Shown here: in pieces, positions 1 through 11,560 of the stretch
How the letters are laid out: every line of letters begins with the position of its first letter
Position numbering within the stretch: position 1 is the stretch's first letter
DNA from: Phyto melanocephala
Taxonomy: Eukaryota; Arthropoda; Insecta; Diptera; Rhinophoridae
DNA length: 64,000 nucleotides
NCBI GenBank assembly: GCA_941918925.1
Contig: OW799236.1
Location: forward strand, 123,626,360 to 123,690,359
Direction of reading: 5' to 3'
The notes under the pieces: model-generated
Database searches by the model: none
What the model saw: the letters and a program-made list of their open reading frames with translations, nothing else
What the model was told of the DNA's origin: nothing
Program-made: the position numbers and the translations under genes

Positions 1-29
1 CTATAGATTAGAAAAACTTATGTAGATAT

Positions 30-290
30 TGGTTGCTCTTTATAATTATTATATTTTTTTATTTCGTTAATTAGTCAGCGAATTTCACTTTGTTTTAATG
101 TCAGTTACGTTATTTTAACAGTCACTCAAAAATTTAAGTGTCGCTTATGTTAAAATTAAATGGTTGTATTTCTGTAACTGTTATAACTTTCGAGTCATTA
201 TTTTAACTGACGCGGTTTCAGAGGCTGAAGAAAAAGTCTTCTAATTACGAGGAATATATCAATTACGTTACTTTAGCTATTGAGCTGAAA
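30..290. repeat. Diverged dispersed repeat, copy A
   Basis: This stretch can be aligned by eye with 11335-11560. Shared blocks include TTTATTTCGTTAATTA, a following AGTTAC, CAGTCAC(T/A)CAAAAAT, GTGTCG(C/T)TT and a distal GTTACGTTACTTT(A/C)GCT. The copies are clearly diverged, with several indels. No coding potential or terminal repeat is visible. It lies just upstream of a piggyBac transposase relic and could be that element's flank or subterminal DNA, but nothing shows this directly. Confidence 0.5.
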
Positions 291-484
291 GTCCATACAA
301 CGCATTCAAGCACTTTTTCATGTCAGGCGCCTCTCTCAAAAAAGTTAAATCAATGTTGTTGAACATTGCATACAAAGCAAAAAGTAGATTTACTTTAAAA
401 TTTTTTTAAGCGTCATAAGCGGCGAGAGAACAACTCAACTAAGTCTAAATGCCGGAGATGACTAACTATATTTAATTTTTTATA

Positions 485-1087
485 TTATAACCTTATATCA
501 CTGTGCAGCTACGTTCCAAAGAAGAACAAAGCAGTAAATATTCTAACCACTGTGCGCTTCACCAAGAAAGTTGAAGGTGTAGCAAAAAAACTGAAAGCTA
601 TATTATTTTAGAATTCAACAAAGGCCGACCTTGATACAATGGACCAAATGGTAACACATTACTCCACAAAACGCTCAACCTGACGTTGGCCATTAGCATT
701 TTTCTGAAACATGATAGACGTCATGGGATTAGCCGCTTACATCATATGCAATAAAAATATAAAAGGAACCAGAAAGGAGAAGTGACGATTGTTCTAGAAC
801 ACGCTGAGTAAACAATTGGTGCTTGCTAATAGTGAAAATCGCAAGAACGACAACCATATTTTGGGACAACATTCAAACCGCTTGAATCATTGTTTCGAAG
901 GCTGTAGAATATTCCCAGCAAATGCTGCCTAACCAACAAAGCAGCCCTAGTACACTGAGTAACAATAAAGAGTGCAGAACTTGTGTCACACACGATGAAA
1001 AGCTGCGTAGGAAGACACGTTTTCTGCACCAAATGCACTAATCCTGTGTGCCAGCAACATTCTAAAGTTAATTGTACTTGTTTTTAA
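485..1087 (+). pseudogene. piggyBac transposase, C-terminal relic
   Basis: A piggyBac-family (DDE_Tnp_1_7) transposase would cut and paste DNA at TTAA sites. Across shifting frames the plus strand encodes YVPKKNKAVN, then NSTKADLDTMDQMVTHYSTK and RWPLAFF-NMIDVMGLAAY. This is the typical C-terminal block after the catalytic core, including the conserved D in DTMDQM. At 1001-1087 the frame gives CTKCTNPVCQQHSKVNCTCF followed by TAA, the cysteine-rich zinc-binding tail of the family. Stops (for example near 612) and frameshifts break the frame, and the N-terminal two thirds are not visible upstream, so this is a dead fragment. Its C-terminal half complements the N-terminal fragment at 14.4-15.1 kb, but there is no evidence that they were one copy. 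Confidence 0.8.
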
Positions 1088-1989
1088 TGCATTCCACAAA
1101 ATGAGTAAAAAATAATAATAAAAAGTAAAAACTTTTCTACATTTAGTCCAAAGACCAAAATAATATACGAACATATGTACTTAGAAATAAAAAGTTACGG
1201 TACCCTTTTTGCCATACGAATGCATGAAAAAAGAATCGGGACAGGCATGCATATGTATTTGTTCGAAGGTTATTCTGAAACCTGATGAGGGGTTTAAAAA
1301 AAAATAATTGTAAAATGTTGACAAAAATATTTTTATTTCTTTGATATACATATGCATGTATTTGAATTTTTTATTGTATATATTAAATGTTGACAAAAAT
1401 AATTTCCCCGCCTTTTTTGAAGAAATTTTTTTACAAATAATTTTCAGATTGTTAATGGTTCATAAGCTGAAGCTGTGGTAGCGAAATATTATAAAATAAA
1501 ATTAAAACTATTTTTTATAAAAAAGTGATCTCAAGCTCAATACTAAAACAACTGTTGATATAAATGAAAAAGATCGAAAATATTAATTTATAATTTTGTA
1601 AAAAAAAATAAAAGAAAATCTTAAATTTATTTAATTAATGTTTCTTTTTTGTTTTGTAGTAATTTTCTATAAAAAATATATTTTTTTAAAAAATTATTTT
1701 TTTTACTAAAAACTTGTTTCAAATAGAAAAATTTCTATGGGATACAAAAAATTATAGAAATAAAAAAATATTTCATTTATTAATGTTTTATTTCTTGTGA
1801 AGTTAATTGAGTATTATTTATATTCAATTTAGTATATTTAAGGGTAAGTGTTTCCTTATAAACATATAATCTATGTTTCGGAGGGGATTTTTCAGAGCAG
1901 TTTGAAAATAACTTTCGAAAACTCATGTCAGTGATTTTTCTACAAAATGTTGAAAAAAAATAAATTCTTATAAGGGTGCCCTACGTCAA
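1088..1989. other. AT-rich spacer, no gene seen
   Basis: Homopolymer-rich A/T sequence with short chance ORFs of low complexity on both strands. I see no transposon termini, splice-flanked exon or conserved motif. Confidence 0.6.
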
Positions 1990-2934
1990 ACTTCGAACCC
2001 TATATATTCTTTTGCAGATGACAGCAACTTGTGCCATTCGTATTCATTCAGCCATAGACCAAGCCTTTTTGAGATCAATGCCATGAGGCGAAACATGAAT
2101 AGGACGCTGAATCAGGATCTGATGAACATCTACGAATGGGGTCGTGCGAATAGAGTGGATTTTAATCCTCGAACAACTCAGTGTTGTCTACTAAAACACA
2201 AACGCACGCCGGATATTGTTGCCTCATCTGTTCTATAATATGGTATAAGTGTCAAGGGATCGGAAGCTCTTGATGTTCTGGGCATGAAAATTCAGTGAGA
2301 CGTCCGCTGGCTGGACTGAACATATTTTTCTCGTGTCGAAGGAAGCATTCAAGTGTCTCGGTTTTTAAAGACGGTGTAGAAAATACTTTACCCCATCCGA
2401 TCTCCTTGTTATTTATACCACCTACATCCGACCGAAAATGGAATACACTCTCGCGTATGGGTCGGTGCTTTAAAGTCTATTTTGGAGTTAGTCGACCGCG
2501 TACAGGAGAAGGCGAAGGTGCTTATTAACGACAGTAGGGTAACCAACTCTATTGACTCTCTCGACCTTCGTCGCAATGAGGGTTGTGTTTCACTGTTCTA
2601 TCGATATTACAATGGAATATGCTCCGATGAGATAATTTTGCACGTAATACTCGTTTTTCCAGAAAAGCACACCCATATGTGCTCGATTGTCCTGTGGATC
2701 GAACTACACACTACAGGAAAAATTCGTTCTTTAGTCGTACTGTTCGTATGTGGAACAGAATCTCCGCTGAAGTTTTTACAGCCACTTACAATCTGGAAAA
2801 GCTTAACTCAAATGTCCACAAACATTACTCCCTTTCTCCTCCTACCCTTAACCTATTTTCCTGTTACCCACACAATACATATAGAATAGGGGACATCCCC
2901 TGAGTGTTGTAAATTAAAAAAAAAAAAAAAAAAA
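1990..2934 (+). pseudogene. Non-LTR retrotransposon (LINE) 3' end with poly(A)
   Basis: This is the 3' part of a LINE ORF2 (reverse transcriptase), truncated at the 5' side. The catalytic FADD motif is visible at 2011-2022, followed by RT thumb-type sequence (NQDLMNIYEWG near 2115). After stops and frame changes there is a connection-like block (LGMKIQ, then YTTYIRPKMEYT-type sequence near 2410-2450). The C-terminal motif FFSRTVRMWNRISAEVF lies near 2725-2780. The element ends in a 19-nt poly(A) at 2916-2934, so the 3' boundary is clear. Multiple stops and frameshifts show it is inactive. The combination of RMWN motif and poly(A) suggests a jockey/CR1-like or related clade; the exact clade is inferred weakly. 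Confidence 0.82.
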
Positions 2935-5789
2935 TTCTGCCAATATGAGTGTTGTGGGTTCTATTTTTGTGAAATATAATTTTGTTTTACATTTTCAAAA
3001 CTATAATTTTTTAAAAAATAAAATATTTATAACAGTTTGGGAGAGATTAATGTCCTATTTTCTTACCCCTAGATCCTCGAATTTATATTTTTATTGTAAG
3101 AAAAAACAATAAAATAAATTTGCATCAGGTTAAGCACTGTGCACTGTCTTGAAATGATGAAAGACTCATATGTTGTCCGTCTGTCTACCTAACCATCTTA
3201 GCGTCAATCAGCTAGAGTGTGTGTGTGTGTGTGTGTTAGTGAGTGACTGCATGAATGTAAATATTAAAGAGCAAGAAAGCAAGCAAGCAAGTGTTTTGTG
3301 CTGCTGAATTATTTATGTCACAAAATTGTGCAATTTGCCTTGAAGCAAATTGGATATCTAAGATTGTTTTATTAAGATAAAACGTTGTTGTTTAAATTAT
3401 GAAAAGCGGCAAGGAAAATTTATTTATGATTTTCTCAACAAAAAAAAAAAAAACCTGCACAGAATGAAATGTATAGAAAGGGTTAAATGAATTATCGCTT
3501 TTGATGGTTGTGCTGTGCAGAATAAATATATTTAAAGAAATAAGAAATAAATAGTTAAAAACAATAAAACTTATTTATTGCTTATTGAAAAAAAAATTTT
3601 GTAAATATGCTCTCAATTTCAATTTCCTGCAAATACCAACGTATTCTCAATGTGTTTTTTCAATTTTTTCTATTTTTTTTTTGCCCATAGTTGGCCAATA
3701 ATTCACTCTTCGTTTAAATTTAGTTACATTCCTTTGGAGTAGAGGGAAAAAAAGTCGAAAAAATCACTAAATAAATAAAAAAAAAAGGAGAAACTAAAAA
3801 TAACTTAAAATCATCCAAAAGAGGGTTATACTCTAAGTTGAGTTGAGTTCAGTTGAGTTTGTTAAAATCCTCGTTATACACTTTAGACCCAAGTGACCTT
3901 TATTTTTTTTTCCACAATTCATTTTGTTGTAGTTGTTAGATTTTGTTGTTGTTGTTGCCACTATTGGTTTGTACCACTTGTAGGGATTCTAACTACTATA
4001 CAACCCAGCACTAACAACAACAAATAGAATTGGTTCATTCAGGCGAACGTTAACACTTGCTCAGGTGGAAAAATTGCAGTGTCATATTACCGTTCCCATT
4101 TTTTTCTTCCTTTTGCCTCTTATAACTAAAATTGGAAAGTATAAATGAGATGAAAAAAAGCTGCACTCAGATAACTACCTTAGTGTTACACAAATACTTG
4201 TGTACTTTATTGATACTCATAGAGACATACTACAGGACTGCCAAGAAATCGTCAATCATTCAGAAAAGTAGATGAGATCCATTGAAGCTTAAACTACACA
4301 GTAGCCAACATTAAAGGACAAATACATATACACACATACATACATACATCCATAGACACACCATGAAGTTTACAAAGCCCTAAAAATTCTTATAATGGCA
4401 AACAGTATAAGATGAAGTAAGAAAAGTTGTTGGAGGGGAAAAAAGCAATCAAAGACGGTGAGAAATATATAAGTTTTTCTATTTTTAAAAAAAGTTTTGT
4501 TCCTTTTTTTCGGTATTTGACGTTAAAATGGTTGAACAAAAACAAGACTTCTATTTATGAGTATGTGAGTGTGTGTAAGTGTAAAACAAATGTCATTTAT
4601 TTTGCTATAAGTGATAGTTTTCAAAAGTTCTTGTTGTACGGGACAGCTAGAATAAGAAATACAAACCACAATGGATATTTCCATTTATTTTCCATTTCTT
4701 CGAGGCCAGTACATATTTTTTTTTTTACAATTTCCCTGCCACCATACACACACTTTTACACAAATGTAGCAATTGTTATTCGTTTGAAAAAGGAAAAAAA
4801 AATAGAAAGAAAAAATGAAACATTTTCAAAGTTGAGTTCAGTTTAAATTTCATTTCCAATTTCATATTGGTCTCACGTGCAACAACTGTAAAATTTTGGC
4901 AGTTGTTACAATGAAATTCAAGAAAGAATATCGATACAAGCTGTCAATTGTATATAAATGTTTGAATCTTTGTATCAGACTGTGTGTGTATACGTGTACG
5001 TAGTGGCTAGATGACGACGTTTAAACTTGCTCTTGTTATAGTTACACATTATTGTAGTCGTTGTTGTTTTTTTCTTCTTTTTTTTTGGTATTTGTAGACG
5101 TTATTGTGTTGAAACAACCATCTGAAAAGCGAAAACACAATCTGATACACTAAACACGATTTTCATAATGGCAACGTTTAGTGCAAATTGCTCAACAACC
5201 ACAAAACAAAAATCACAAAAATTTAATGCGATATTTGAATGCAACGAATTTTTAATACGCTTCCAAGGATTTATTTGTGACTTGGGTTAACAATAGAAGA
5301 GGAGTTTTTAAGTTATACTAATCTCAGCTTTTGAACAAAATAAATCGATCAATATACAAAATGTGTTAAATTAACTGTTTATCGTAATGTTAAATCCAAG
5401 TTAAAGTTAAATTTAAGACAGCAGAGAGTCAGCCATTATAGTGTAATTTAGAGCTACGATGAGGATGTCTTCATTTTTAAAACCCATGCACTTGTGATTT
5501 AAATTTTATATAAAATATAACAAGCAATGGTTTTGCCGCTATTACTTACACCTCAAAATTTTTATAGAAATTGTCTTCATTTGTTAACAAAATCAAACAA
5601 AACTTTAGCCAATATCCAATATAATGAAGTAATATAGGATATTTCTAGACAAAATGGCGAGCAACATCTATTTTTGAGTTAACGTATGGACTTATGGAGA
5701 TTGAAACTCTTCCTTATTCAGGAAAGATGTTCAGGATATTGATTAAGCACAAGCTATACAAGTCCACACAGACCGAAAAACGCAAAACA
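2935..5789. other. Noncoding AT-rich stretch with simple repeats
   Basis: No supported gene. It contains a (GT)n microsatellite at about 3216-3237, a short GCAA/CAAG run near 3280, imperfect GAGTT repeats near 3835-3860 and CATA runs near 4320-4350. The open frame at 4427-4846 is Phe/Lys/Ile-rich low-complexity sequence without family motifs or splice context, and I do not call it a gene. Confidence 0.5.
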
Positions 5790-6042
5790 AACCTAATCAT
5801 CATACAGAAATACCGTTGTACTCTCTCGCAAGCCAACTATGGTTGGTGAAGGCGTGTGCCTAATAATTAACTCTTTAATTAATAGTAGTTACAGCCCAAT
5901 TTGTCGTGATAACAAGATTAAGATAATTTAACATCTTTTCTGTAACTGTCCGGTTCTGGTAGGGACTAAAGATTTGTGTAATACGAGGATTCCCTTTTAC
6001 ATTTAGGAATTAGAAAACCCTATTGCGATAATCTGGCAACTG
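5790..6042 (+). pseudogene. Decayed LINE C-terminal region
   Basis: The plus strand gives SPICRDNKIKII, a stop, then HLFCNCPVLVGT, followed by YI-ELENPIAIIWQLTF after another stop. This resembles the C-terminal cysteine/histidine region of RNase-H-bearing LINEs (R1/LOA/I-type ORF2), in which a CxxC is followed by HxxCxCPxL and a short helical tail. Stops interrupt it, and the upstream part (5790-5890) is only faintly recognisable. The reading is cut at 6042 by the SINE insertion. The clade is inferred from the motif order only. Confidence 0.5.
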
Positions 6043-6052
6043 ACGTTCCTAT

Positions 6053-6296
6053 GGTAGGTAGGTAGGTAGGTAAGGCTGGTGCAAAGTTACCCTCACACCT
6101 TCACTCGGAGACCATTACGGTCTATTGTGACGCCTTAATAGAGAGAAGAATAGAATAAGAATAGAAATATTTAGGATAGAAGAGAAAGAGAAGCAGACAA
6201 TTCCAGAGTCTCCGGCGGGAATCGAACCCGCAACCCCTAAACAACTGACTTGTCCTTTACTGACTAGTCCACAGGGGCACTCTAGCTATAACTATA
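6053..6296 (-). mobile_element. tRNA-derived SINE with perfect target-site duplication
   Basis: Read on the minus strand, the head contains a tRNA-like RNA polymerase III promoter. Box A is TGGACTAGTCAG (about 6264-6275) and box B is GGTTCGATTCC (about 6216-6226, within GCGGGTTCGATTCCCGC). A tRNA-unrelated body follows, and the 3' tail is a (CTAC)n run, seen on the plus strand as GGTAGGTAGG at 6054-6072. The same 10-mer ACGTTCCTAT flanks both sides (6043-6052 and 6297-6306), so the boundaries are well supported. Length is about 244 bp. It sits in a decayed LINE and would have been mobilised by a LINE's machinery. No second copy was seen in this window. Confidence 0.85.
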
Positions 6297-6389
6297 ACGT
6301 TCCTATAGTGAAATTAAAAATTTTTAACCGTATACGTGTCCAGAACGTTTTTAAGTACGAAAGCCTTATGTGTTGATTACAATAACTTC

Positions 6390-7300
6390 AAGAACTCATG
6401 TCGATCACAAAAATGGAATGATATCGTAAAAAAATTTTTCAGCAACAATGCATCGATGAACTCAGTTCGATTTTAAGTGTTGAAGCACTATCAAGAGCCA
6501 GTGCTTATCGAGTGATTGTTGAATTCAATGCTCAACGAGGAATTTCGTAAAGGTCGTTCAAAATCGGTTGTTACTCCGAAAAACACTGATGCTGTTTATG
6601 AAATTTTACTGCAATATTTCATGAAAACTTGGCTGTGAAAAAGATTTGTTCCCGTTGGATTCCACAAAATTTGACAATCGTCCAAAGAAAGTTTCGTGTC
6701 AATTGGTCGCAAGAAATGCAATGGCTGTACTTCAAACCATGTGTATGACATCGTGACAAATAACAAGTTGTGAATCTATGAGTGGAAGTCTGAAAGTAAA
6801 CAGCAGTCGACTGCTAAGGGTCTGTCAATACGAGCAAAATCCTACAGAAATCATTCGGACTCGAAACATTTTTAAGGAAATAGTCACCTGCCAAAAACTT
6901 GACCTGCATCAATCGCACTATTGTTGCAGCGTAGAACACAACCATTTCTCTTCTAGAAGTCATCGGCGAGATAAGATAAACCAACTGCCAAAAACAAGAC
7001 GGATCATTCTCTAGTAAGAAAATAGGCAAAGAATTTTTTGAACATTAAAAACGTCGATTTGTTGAGTCATCTGCCATCTGACTTGACACCCAATGACTTC
7101 TCTTTATTACCAATTATAAAATATAATTACCACATCAACGTTTCTCGACACCTGATGAAGTGGTTAATGCGTTAAAAATTTAGGTTTTGAAGGTATGTAC
7201 CTCAGAAGGAACAGAAAAAATGCGTCGAATTTAGTTCACAGGTACACAAAAGTGCATTGATCTTTATGGAGAATATTTTGAAAATCAGTAAAGCCATTTT
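6390..7300 (+). pseudogene. mariner transposase relic
   Basis: This is a degenerate Tc1/mariner-superfamily transposase, whose DDE nuclease would cut at TA sites. Fragments in order are an HTH-like N-terminus (FQQQCIDELSSILSVEALSR near 6440-6500), VKKICSRWIPQNLTIVQRKF with VNWSQEMQ (about 6635-6725), a VYDIVT-like block, then TTISLLEVIGEIR near 6940. The 3' part is STPDEVVNALK (about 7147-7180) and QKCIDLYGEYFEKS (about 7250-7290). At least ten stops and several frameshifts interrupt it, and part of the catalytic core is missing. Clear terminal inverted repeats were not found. It belongs to a different branch from the mariner-like fragments at 19-43 kb, which carry FSDEAHF and VWCG motifs. 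Confidence 0.8.
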
Positions 7301-8765
7301 GAATAATAAATATTTATTTGCTGTCCCTTATCTGGAAATATAAAAGTCAACCCTCTTGTATGGAAATTGATGTCAGGAGATTACATTTAGTTTATCGTGC
7401 AACGGGTTGGTCATAATTGCAAACCCGTTGTGCTCTGAGTTAGAAAGGTGCAAGATTCTTGCAAAACTCCATATTTCAACTATTACAAAGAAATTTACTA
7501 TGGACTTAGGTAATATCAAAATTTAAATACAGTTCAATAAAATAAAAAAAGAAATATTTTTTTTAAAAAGCTTAACATATATTTCGTTTTGAAATACATT
7601 AAAAAAAACTGAAAGCCCTTAACAGCTTATGAAAACAAAATGCCGAGAGAGCAAACGTTATGACAAACTTTACTGATGCTAAAATATACGAAAACCAAAT
7701 CAAAGACTCAATCTATCCAACGCCAATAACAGCTAACAGCAACAGTACGAGTTACAGCATAAAATTATTATCGCTAAAAAAAAAACGTATGTAACTTGAC
7801 TCTCAATTAGAAAATTGGAAAATTTGTATGCGATTGTGTGTATATGCATGGCTATAAGGAAAGGGAACTTGCTCTTTGTAGCGTGTTAAGCAGGGTTTAA
7901 TTTAATAGCTTCTTGGGGATTATCGCACTCATATGTGAATGTTTAAAATATATATTTAAGCAGCTTTATGCATATTGGTGTACAGTACCGTGCAATTTTA
8001 CTTATGAAATTGTTGTTGGCATATGATTGTTAAATACCTATTGAAGAATTTTATACAAAATGATATTGTGATTTCACAAGGGTGTGGGTATATGAAAATA
8101 AAAAGTCTCGCTGCTATTACTCAAAAACTTAAAAATGCGTCCAGACACAAATAAAACAACTAGATTGGCCATAAATTTCATAAACCTTGAAGCAAAATTT
8201 ATCACGGAACACTACAACCGAACCTCACAAATATGAAAAGGGAATTCCTTCAACAAAATACAAGATATTATAGAAGACAGAGAGATAGAGAGAAAGAGGT
8301 GATCGTATTATAAAGATAACTTTAACAGACATTTTTGTATCTGGATCGTTTTGTATTTTTTTTAATTAATTTCAAACTTCTAGCATAAATAATATAAAAA
8401 GCTTTTAAGAACGTAGACATCACTGGCGTAGATAGAGATTTTTGTGTAGGTATAAGCAACTCTAGCTTATTTCTGGACAACCAACATCATAATAATCCCC
8501 TACTCACAAAATTAAAAAAAATGTATCAATTAAAATGGCGGTTACATTGTTTTATTGGGAAGATTTAAAGATTTAAATAGAAGCTTAAAAATATATGGTT
8601 CACAAAACTCATCATTGGGTTTTAAAACTTAATAACTTTTTATTTATATATTTTTTTTCAGATTTTATAAATATCATCCAGATAATAAATAATGGAGAGA
8701 TATACAACTGAACAAAGCACTTGAAAACTGAGATTAGATTGGCACCACTGGACATACTGCACGGA
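7301..8765. other. Noncoding spacer, nothing recognised
   Basis: AT-rich sequence with only short random ORFs. No repeat boundary, RNA gene or coding motif was recognised. Confidence 0.5.
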
Positions 8766-8990
8766 ATTCAACTGGACTTTAAAGTTAAATTTTTTTTAAA
8801 CGTATAATTTGCAGAAAATCCACAACTAACTGGCCAGCGCATTCGCCGGACTAATCACCACCTGACTGTTTGGGGTTATTTGAAGAGTTGAAAATGTGTG
8901 AATAAACCTGAGATATTCCTTGAACCTGCAAGACCAACTTTGCTGCGAAAAAGGTATTTAATTTGTATTACCCATTGTGTCTTTAGGCCC
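8766..8990 (+). pseudogene. Short mariner-like transposase scrap
   Basis: The frame around 8831-8960 reads WPAHSPD-SPPDC, then a broken LFEELKM and NKPEIFLEPA-like sequence. This matches the W-P-x-R/H-S-P-D-L-T-P-x-D segment around the last catalytic Asp of Tc1/mariner-type transposases and the helix after it. Only about 60 residues can be followed and they contain stops. The element limits are not visible. Confidence 0.45.
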
Positions 8991-9455
8991 ATCCTGTATT
9001 TAAGCATTTGATTCTAACTTGTCATGGATTTTAGGAGATTTTTTGACAGAAAATATTAAGTTAATACAGTGGGTTATTCGGCTGGAGTTATCAGTTTTCC
9101 TTACGAAATTAACAATATGTTCGGTTTTTAGGTGACTGGCATTCGTTATTCATTAAGTCAAGTATGTTCAGTCTAAAATTGTTCTCGTGTATTTTAGGTT
9201 TAATTCTTTACTGTATTTGTTTTGTGAGAAAAGACTGTTTCCCATAATTTATCACCAAACTGATACACTATTTTGCATTGTTCTCTTCTTTAATCAGTTT
9301 AATTGCACTTCCATAGGGAGAAAGAGAGAGATACAATTTTTGGCTTCTTTGATTATTAATTAAAAACTCGATTTTGAAACGAGAATATGAAACTTAAAGC
9401 TATAATTATACCATTTGTAGCAGTGTACTGTCCATTTTGTTTAACTTCTTCGATG

Positions 9456-9461
9456 TTTATT
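9456..9461 (-). terminator. Poly(A) signal of the minus-strand gene
   Basis: A canonical AATAAA hexamer lies on the minus strand 25 nt past the TAA stop (9488-9486) of the two-exon gene. It fits a very short 3' UTR. Confidence 0.55.
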
Positions 9462-9485
9462 GATAAAGTTTTCATATTTTTATTT

Positions 9486-10173
9486 TTAAGATTTTTTTAA
9501 CGATAATATTTCCTCCTTAATCATCTTGGAATACGATCTTTTATTATTTTCCTTTTTAAGGCAAATTTTGTTGGCTTGAGTTTCGATGTCATATTCAAAT
9601 ATTGTTTTCTTTAAATACTTTCTTTTTGATTCCTCTCGATCTGGTGACTCTTCTGAGGGAGAAAAATGCCTCCTTTTACAACTTGTAGCTTTAAATAGCT
9701 GCTTCTTACAGCTAAATTGGGTTGAGTGCTCATTAATGGCAATTTCCTTGTTGCTTGTGGATACTGTTTTAATCAAGTGTGTTGCTAAATTTTTCTTTGC
9801 GGATTTTGGTGAATTTTCTAATTTATTAAGATAAGATAGCAAAATGGATCTTTCAATACGTTGCGGTATATATTTGCCTTTGCGTGATCGTGTTTTTATT
9901 AAATCGCGTTTTTTATTCAATTTTTGATGGTTTTCACGTTCTGGTGATTCGGGCGGAGTTTCCAATGTAAAAGTGTTGTCCTGGTCAGTTATTTTTAAAC
10001 CAAATTCTGCAAAAACATTAAGTATTTTTTTAAGCAAAAAATAAAGGAAACACATTTTTAAACGATAACAAACGAGTATATACAAAATAAAACTTACCAA
10101 AACGCCTAGACAATTCATCAACTACAACTTCATTTTGAGTCTTAGTTTCAAGACGCGAAGATGCAGTGTTCAT
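9486..10173 (-). CDS. Two-exon gene for a small Lys-rich SP-motif protein (198 aa), family unknown
   Basis: Exon 1 codes 10173-10098 and exon 2 codes 10006-9486. The 91-nt intron has GTAAGT at its 5' end and TTTTTGCAG at its 3' end, phase 1, between Phe25 and Glu26. The ATG at 10173 is the first true in-frame ATG downstream of a TATA/initiator promoter. The spliced product is basic. It has an N-terminal block VVVDELSRRFEFGLKITD (about residues 16-33), proline-directed phosphosites (TPPESPE at about 40-46, SPKS and FSPSEESPD further on), several Lys/Arg clusters that could be nuclear localisation signals, and a charged, probably helical C-terminus ending LSLKKS. No signal peptide or membrane segment remains after splicing. 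The hydrophobic stretch seen when the region is read unspliced is intron. The gene at 50109 shares promoter style, intron position and the N-terminal block. I do not recognise the family; nuclear and regulatory are inferences. Confidence 0.75.
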
Positions 10174-10238
10174 TTTTAAATTTTTTTTTCTGTTAATGTT
10201 GCTCTTTATCACAGTCACTTCTTCAAAGTCTTCAAAAC

Positions 10239-10274
10239 AACTGATGATTTTTCTTTATTTTAGCAGTATTTATA
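10239..10274 (-). promoter_or_regulatory. TATA box plus initiator for the minus-strand gene
   Basis: On the minus strand TATAAATA occupies 10274-10267, within AGTATAAATACTGC. TCAGTT at 10244-10239 matches the insect initiator TCA(G/T)T(C/T). Its A (10242) lies 32 nt from the first T of the TATA box, which is the normal spacing. This predicts a 5' UTR of about 69 nt before the ATG. Confidence 0.65.
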
Positions 10275-11334
10275 CTTTTGAATCTCTGTGCCCTAAATGA
10301 CATTTAAAACTTTTCTTAGAATTACAATTGCAAAAATTCACATCACCTACCTGCTGTCAGGTATGGCCAATAGGAAAATCATTATCTACTTTTTAGACTT
10401 AAACAGGGTTTTGAAAAACCTAAAACTTGAGCTTGTGTGTAGAAACAAATACACATTGCAAGCAATTACATTGTACATTGGTTTTCCTACTCTCACCTTC
10501 ACAACAAAAAGTAATAAAGGCTGGATACTTTTCTTTAATTGCCATCAATAAAAAGGTTTACATAATGAAGGTCTGATACCTTCAGAAGTTATTTTTTTTT
10601 TTAAAGAAAAATTGTTCTAATTTTCTGCAAAAATAAAAATTTCGAGAGTGGATAATTGCATCACAAAACAACACATATATTTTTAACAGCTAACATTTTA
10701 AGAGTCTCACCATTAGAGTTGCCAGATATGCTTTTAAAAATCGAACCTTAACCGCTCATTTAACGCAACCCACATAACCGAATTTTACAGGAGAAGTTTT
10801 TCTTTAAAATTTTTTCTAATTTGTTCGGGATATTTTTAATGAAAATTTAAATGTAGCCTGCCTTTGATCTTATTGCACTTGCATCTACTTTCTGGTTCAT
10901 TTACTTTCTAACATTTTAGTTTAAGTCTTTTTTATAATTTCATTTTATTAAGACACATATTTAAATAATCTTAGTCAATATATACATCAATTTATTCACA
11001 AAGTCGGTTTCGTTGCGTTGGAATTTTCTGATTTTTCTTTAGAAATTCCTTAGGAAGAATCAAATACAAATATTGGCATTATCGGCAGTGAGTTTGTGGA
11101 ATATATCGGGATACGTTTTGAAAGTAAAAATTTTGAAGTGATTTCAATAATTTGGATTTTTTGTGTCGTGACCCCGAATTTTTTTTATCGCTGAGCAAAA
11201 AAAAAAAATAATAAAAATAAAAATTACGAGGGCGTGCATGAGCAATATTTCTATTGTGAGCAGCATGATAGTGATTAAATCGTGATTCATCTCTTGATTA
11301 AAACAACTAACAAGTAACAGTTACTTACTTGAAT
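10275..11334. other. Upstream spacer of the minus-strand gene
   Basis: AT-rich DNA, with a chance ORF at 10297-10551 that has no family motif. No second promoter-exon arrangement or transposon terminus was recognised. Confidence 0.5.
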
Positions 11335-11560
11335 ATAAGTTGTTCTTTATAATAAATTCATTTGTTTATTTCGTTAATTATTTAGCAAATCTCACATAAG
11401 TTACTTTTGCAGTCACACAAAAATGTAGGTGTCGTTTCGGATATAATTGAAATTCAATATTTCCATAGACTAGGTGTTGGAGGCAGTTGAACAATTCTGC
11501 ATGAAATAGATAATTTTAAAAAATTTGTCAGTTACGTTACTTTCGCTGTTAAGGATCGAA
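11335..11560. repeat. Diverged dispersed repeat, copy B
   Basis: This aligns with 30-290 through TTTATTTCGTTAATTA, CAGTCACACAAAAATG, GTGTCGTTT and GTTACGTTACTTTCGCT in the same order and orientation. No coding content is seen. Confidence 0.5.

Noticed and set aside
4427..4846. ORF of 139 codons
   Set aside because: Its composition is Phe/Lys/Ile/Ser-rich with poly(Lys) and poly(Phe) from A/T runs. No family motif or splice or promoter context is present.
6210..6285. A tRNA gene on the minus strand, from the GGTTCGATTCC box and tRNA-like head
   Set aside because: The cloverleaf is incomplete, and the sequence continues into a body and (CTAC)n tail bounded by a target-site duplication, so it is the head of a SINE.
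9586..9834. Plus-strand ORF of 82 codons
   Set aside because: It is antisense to exon 2 of the supported minus-strand gene and has no motif or promoter of its own.
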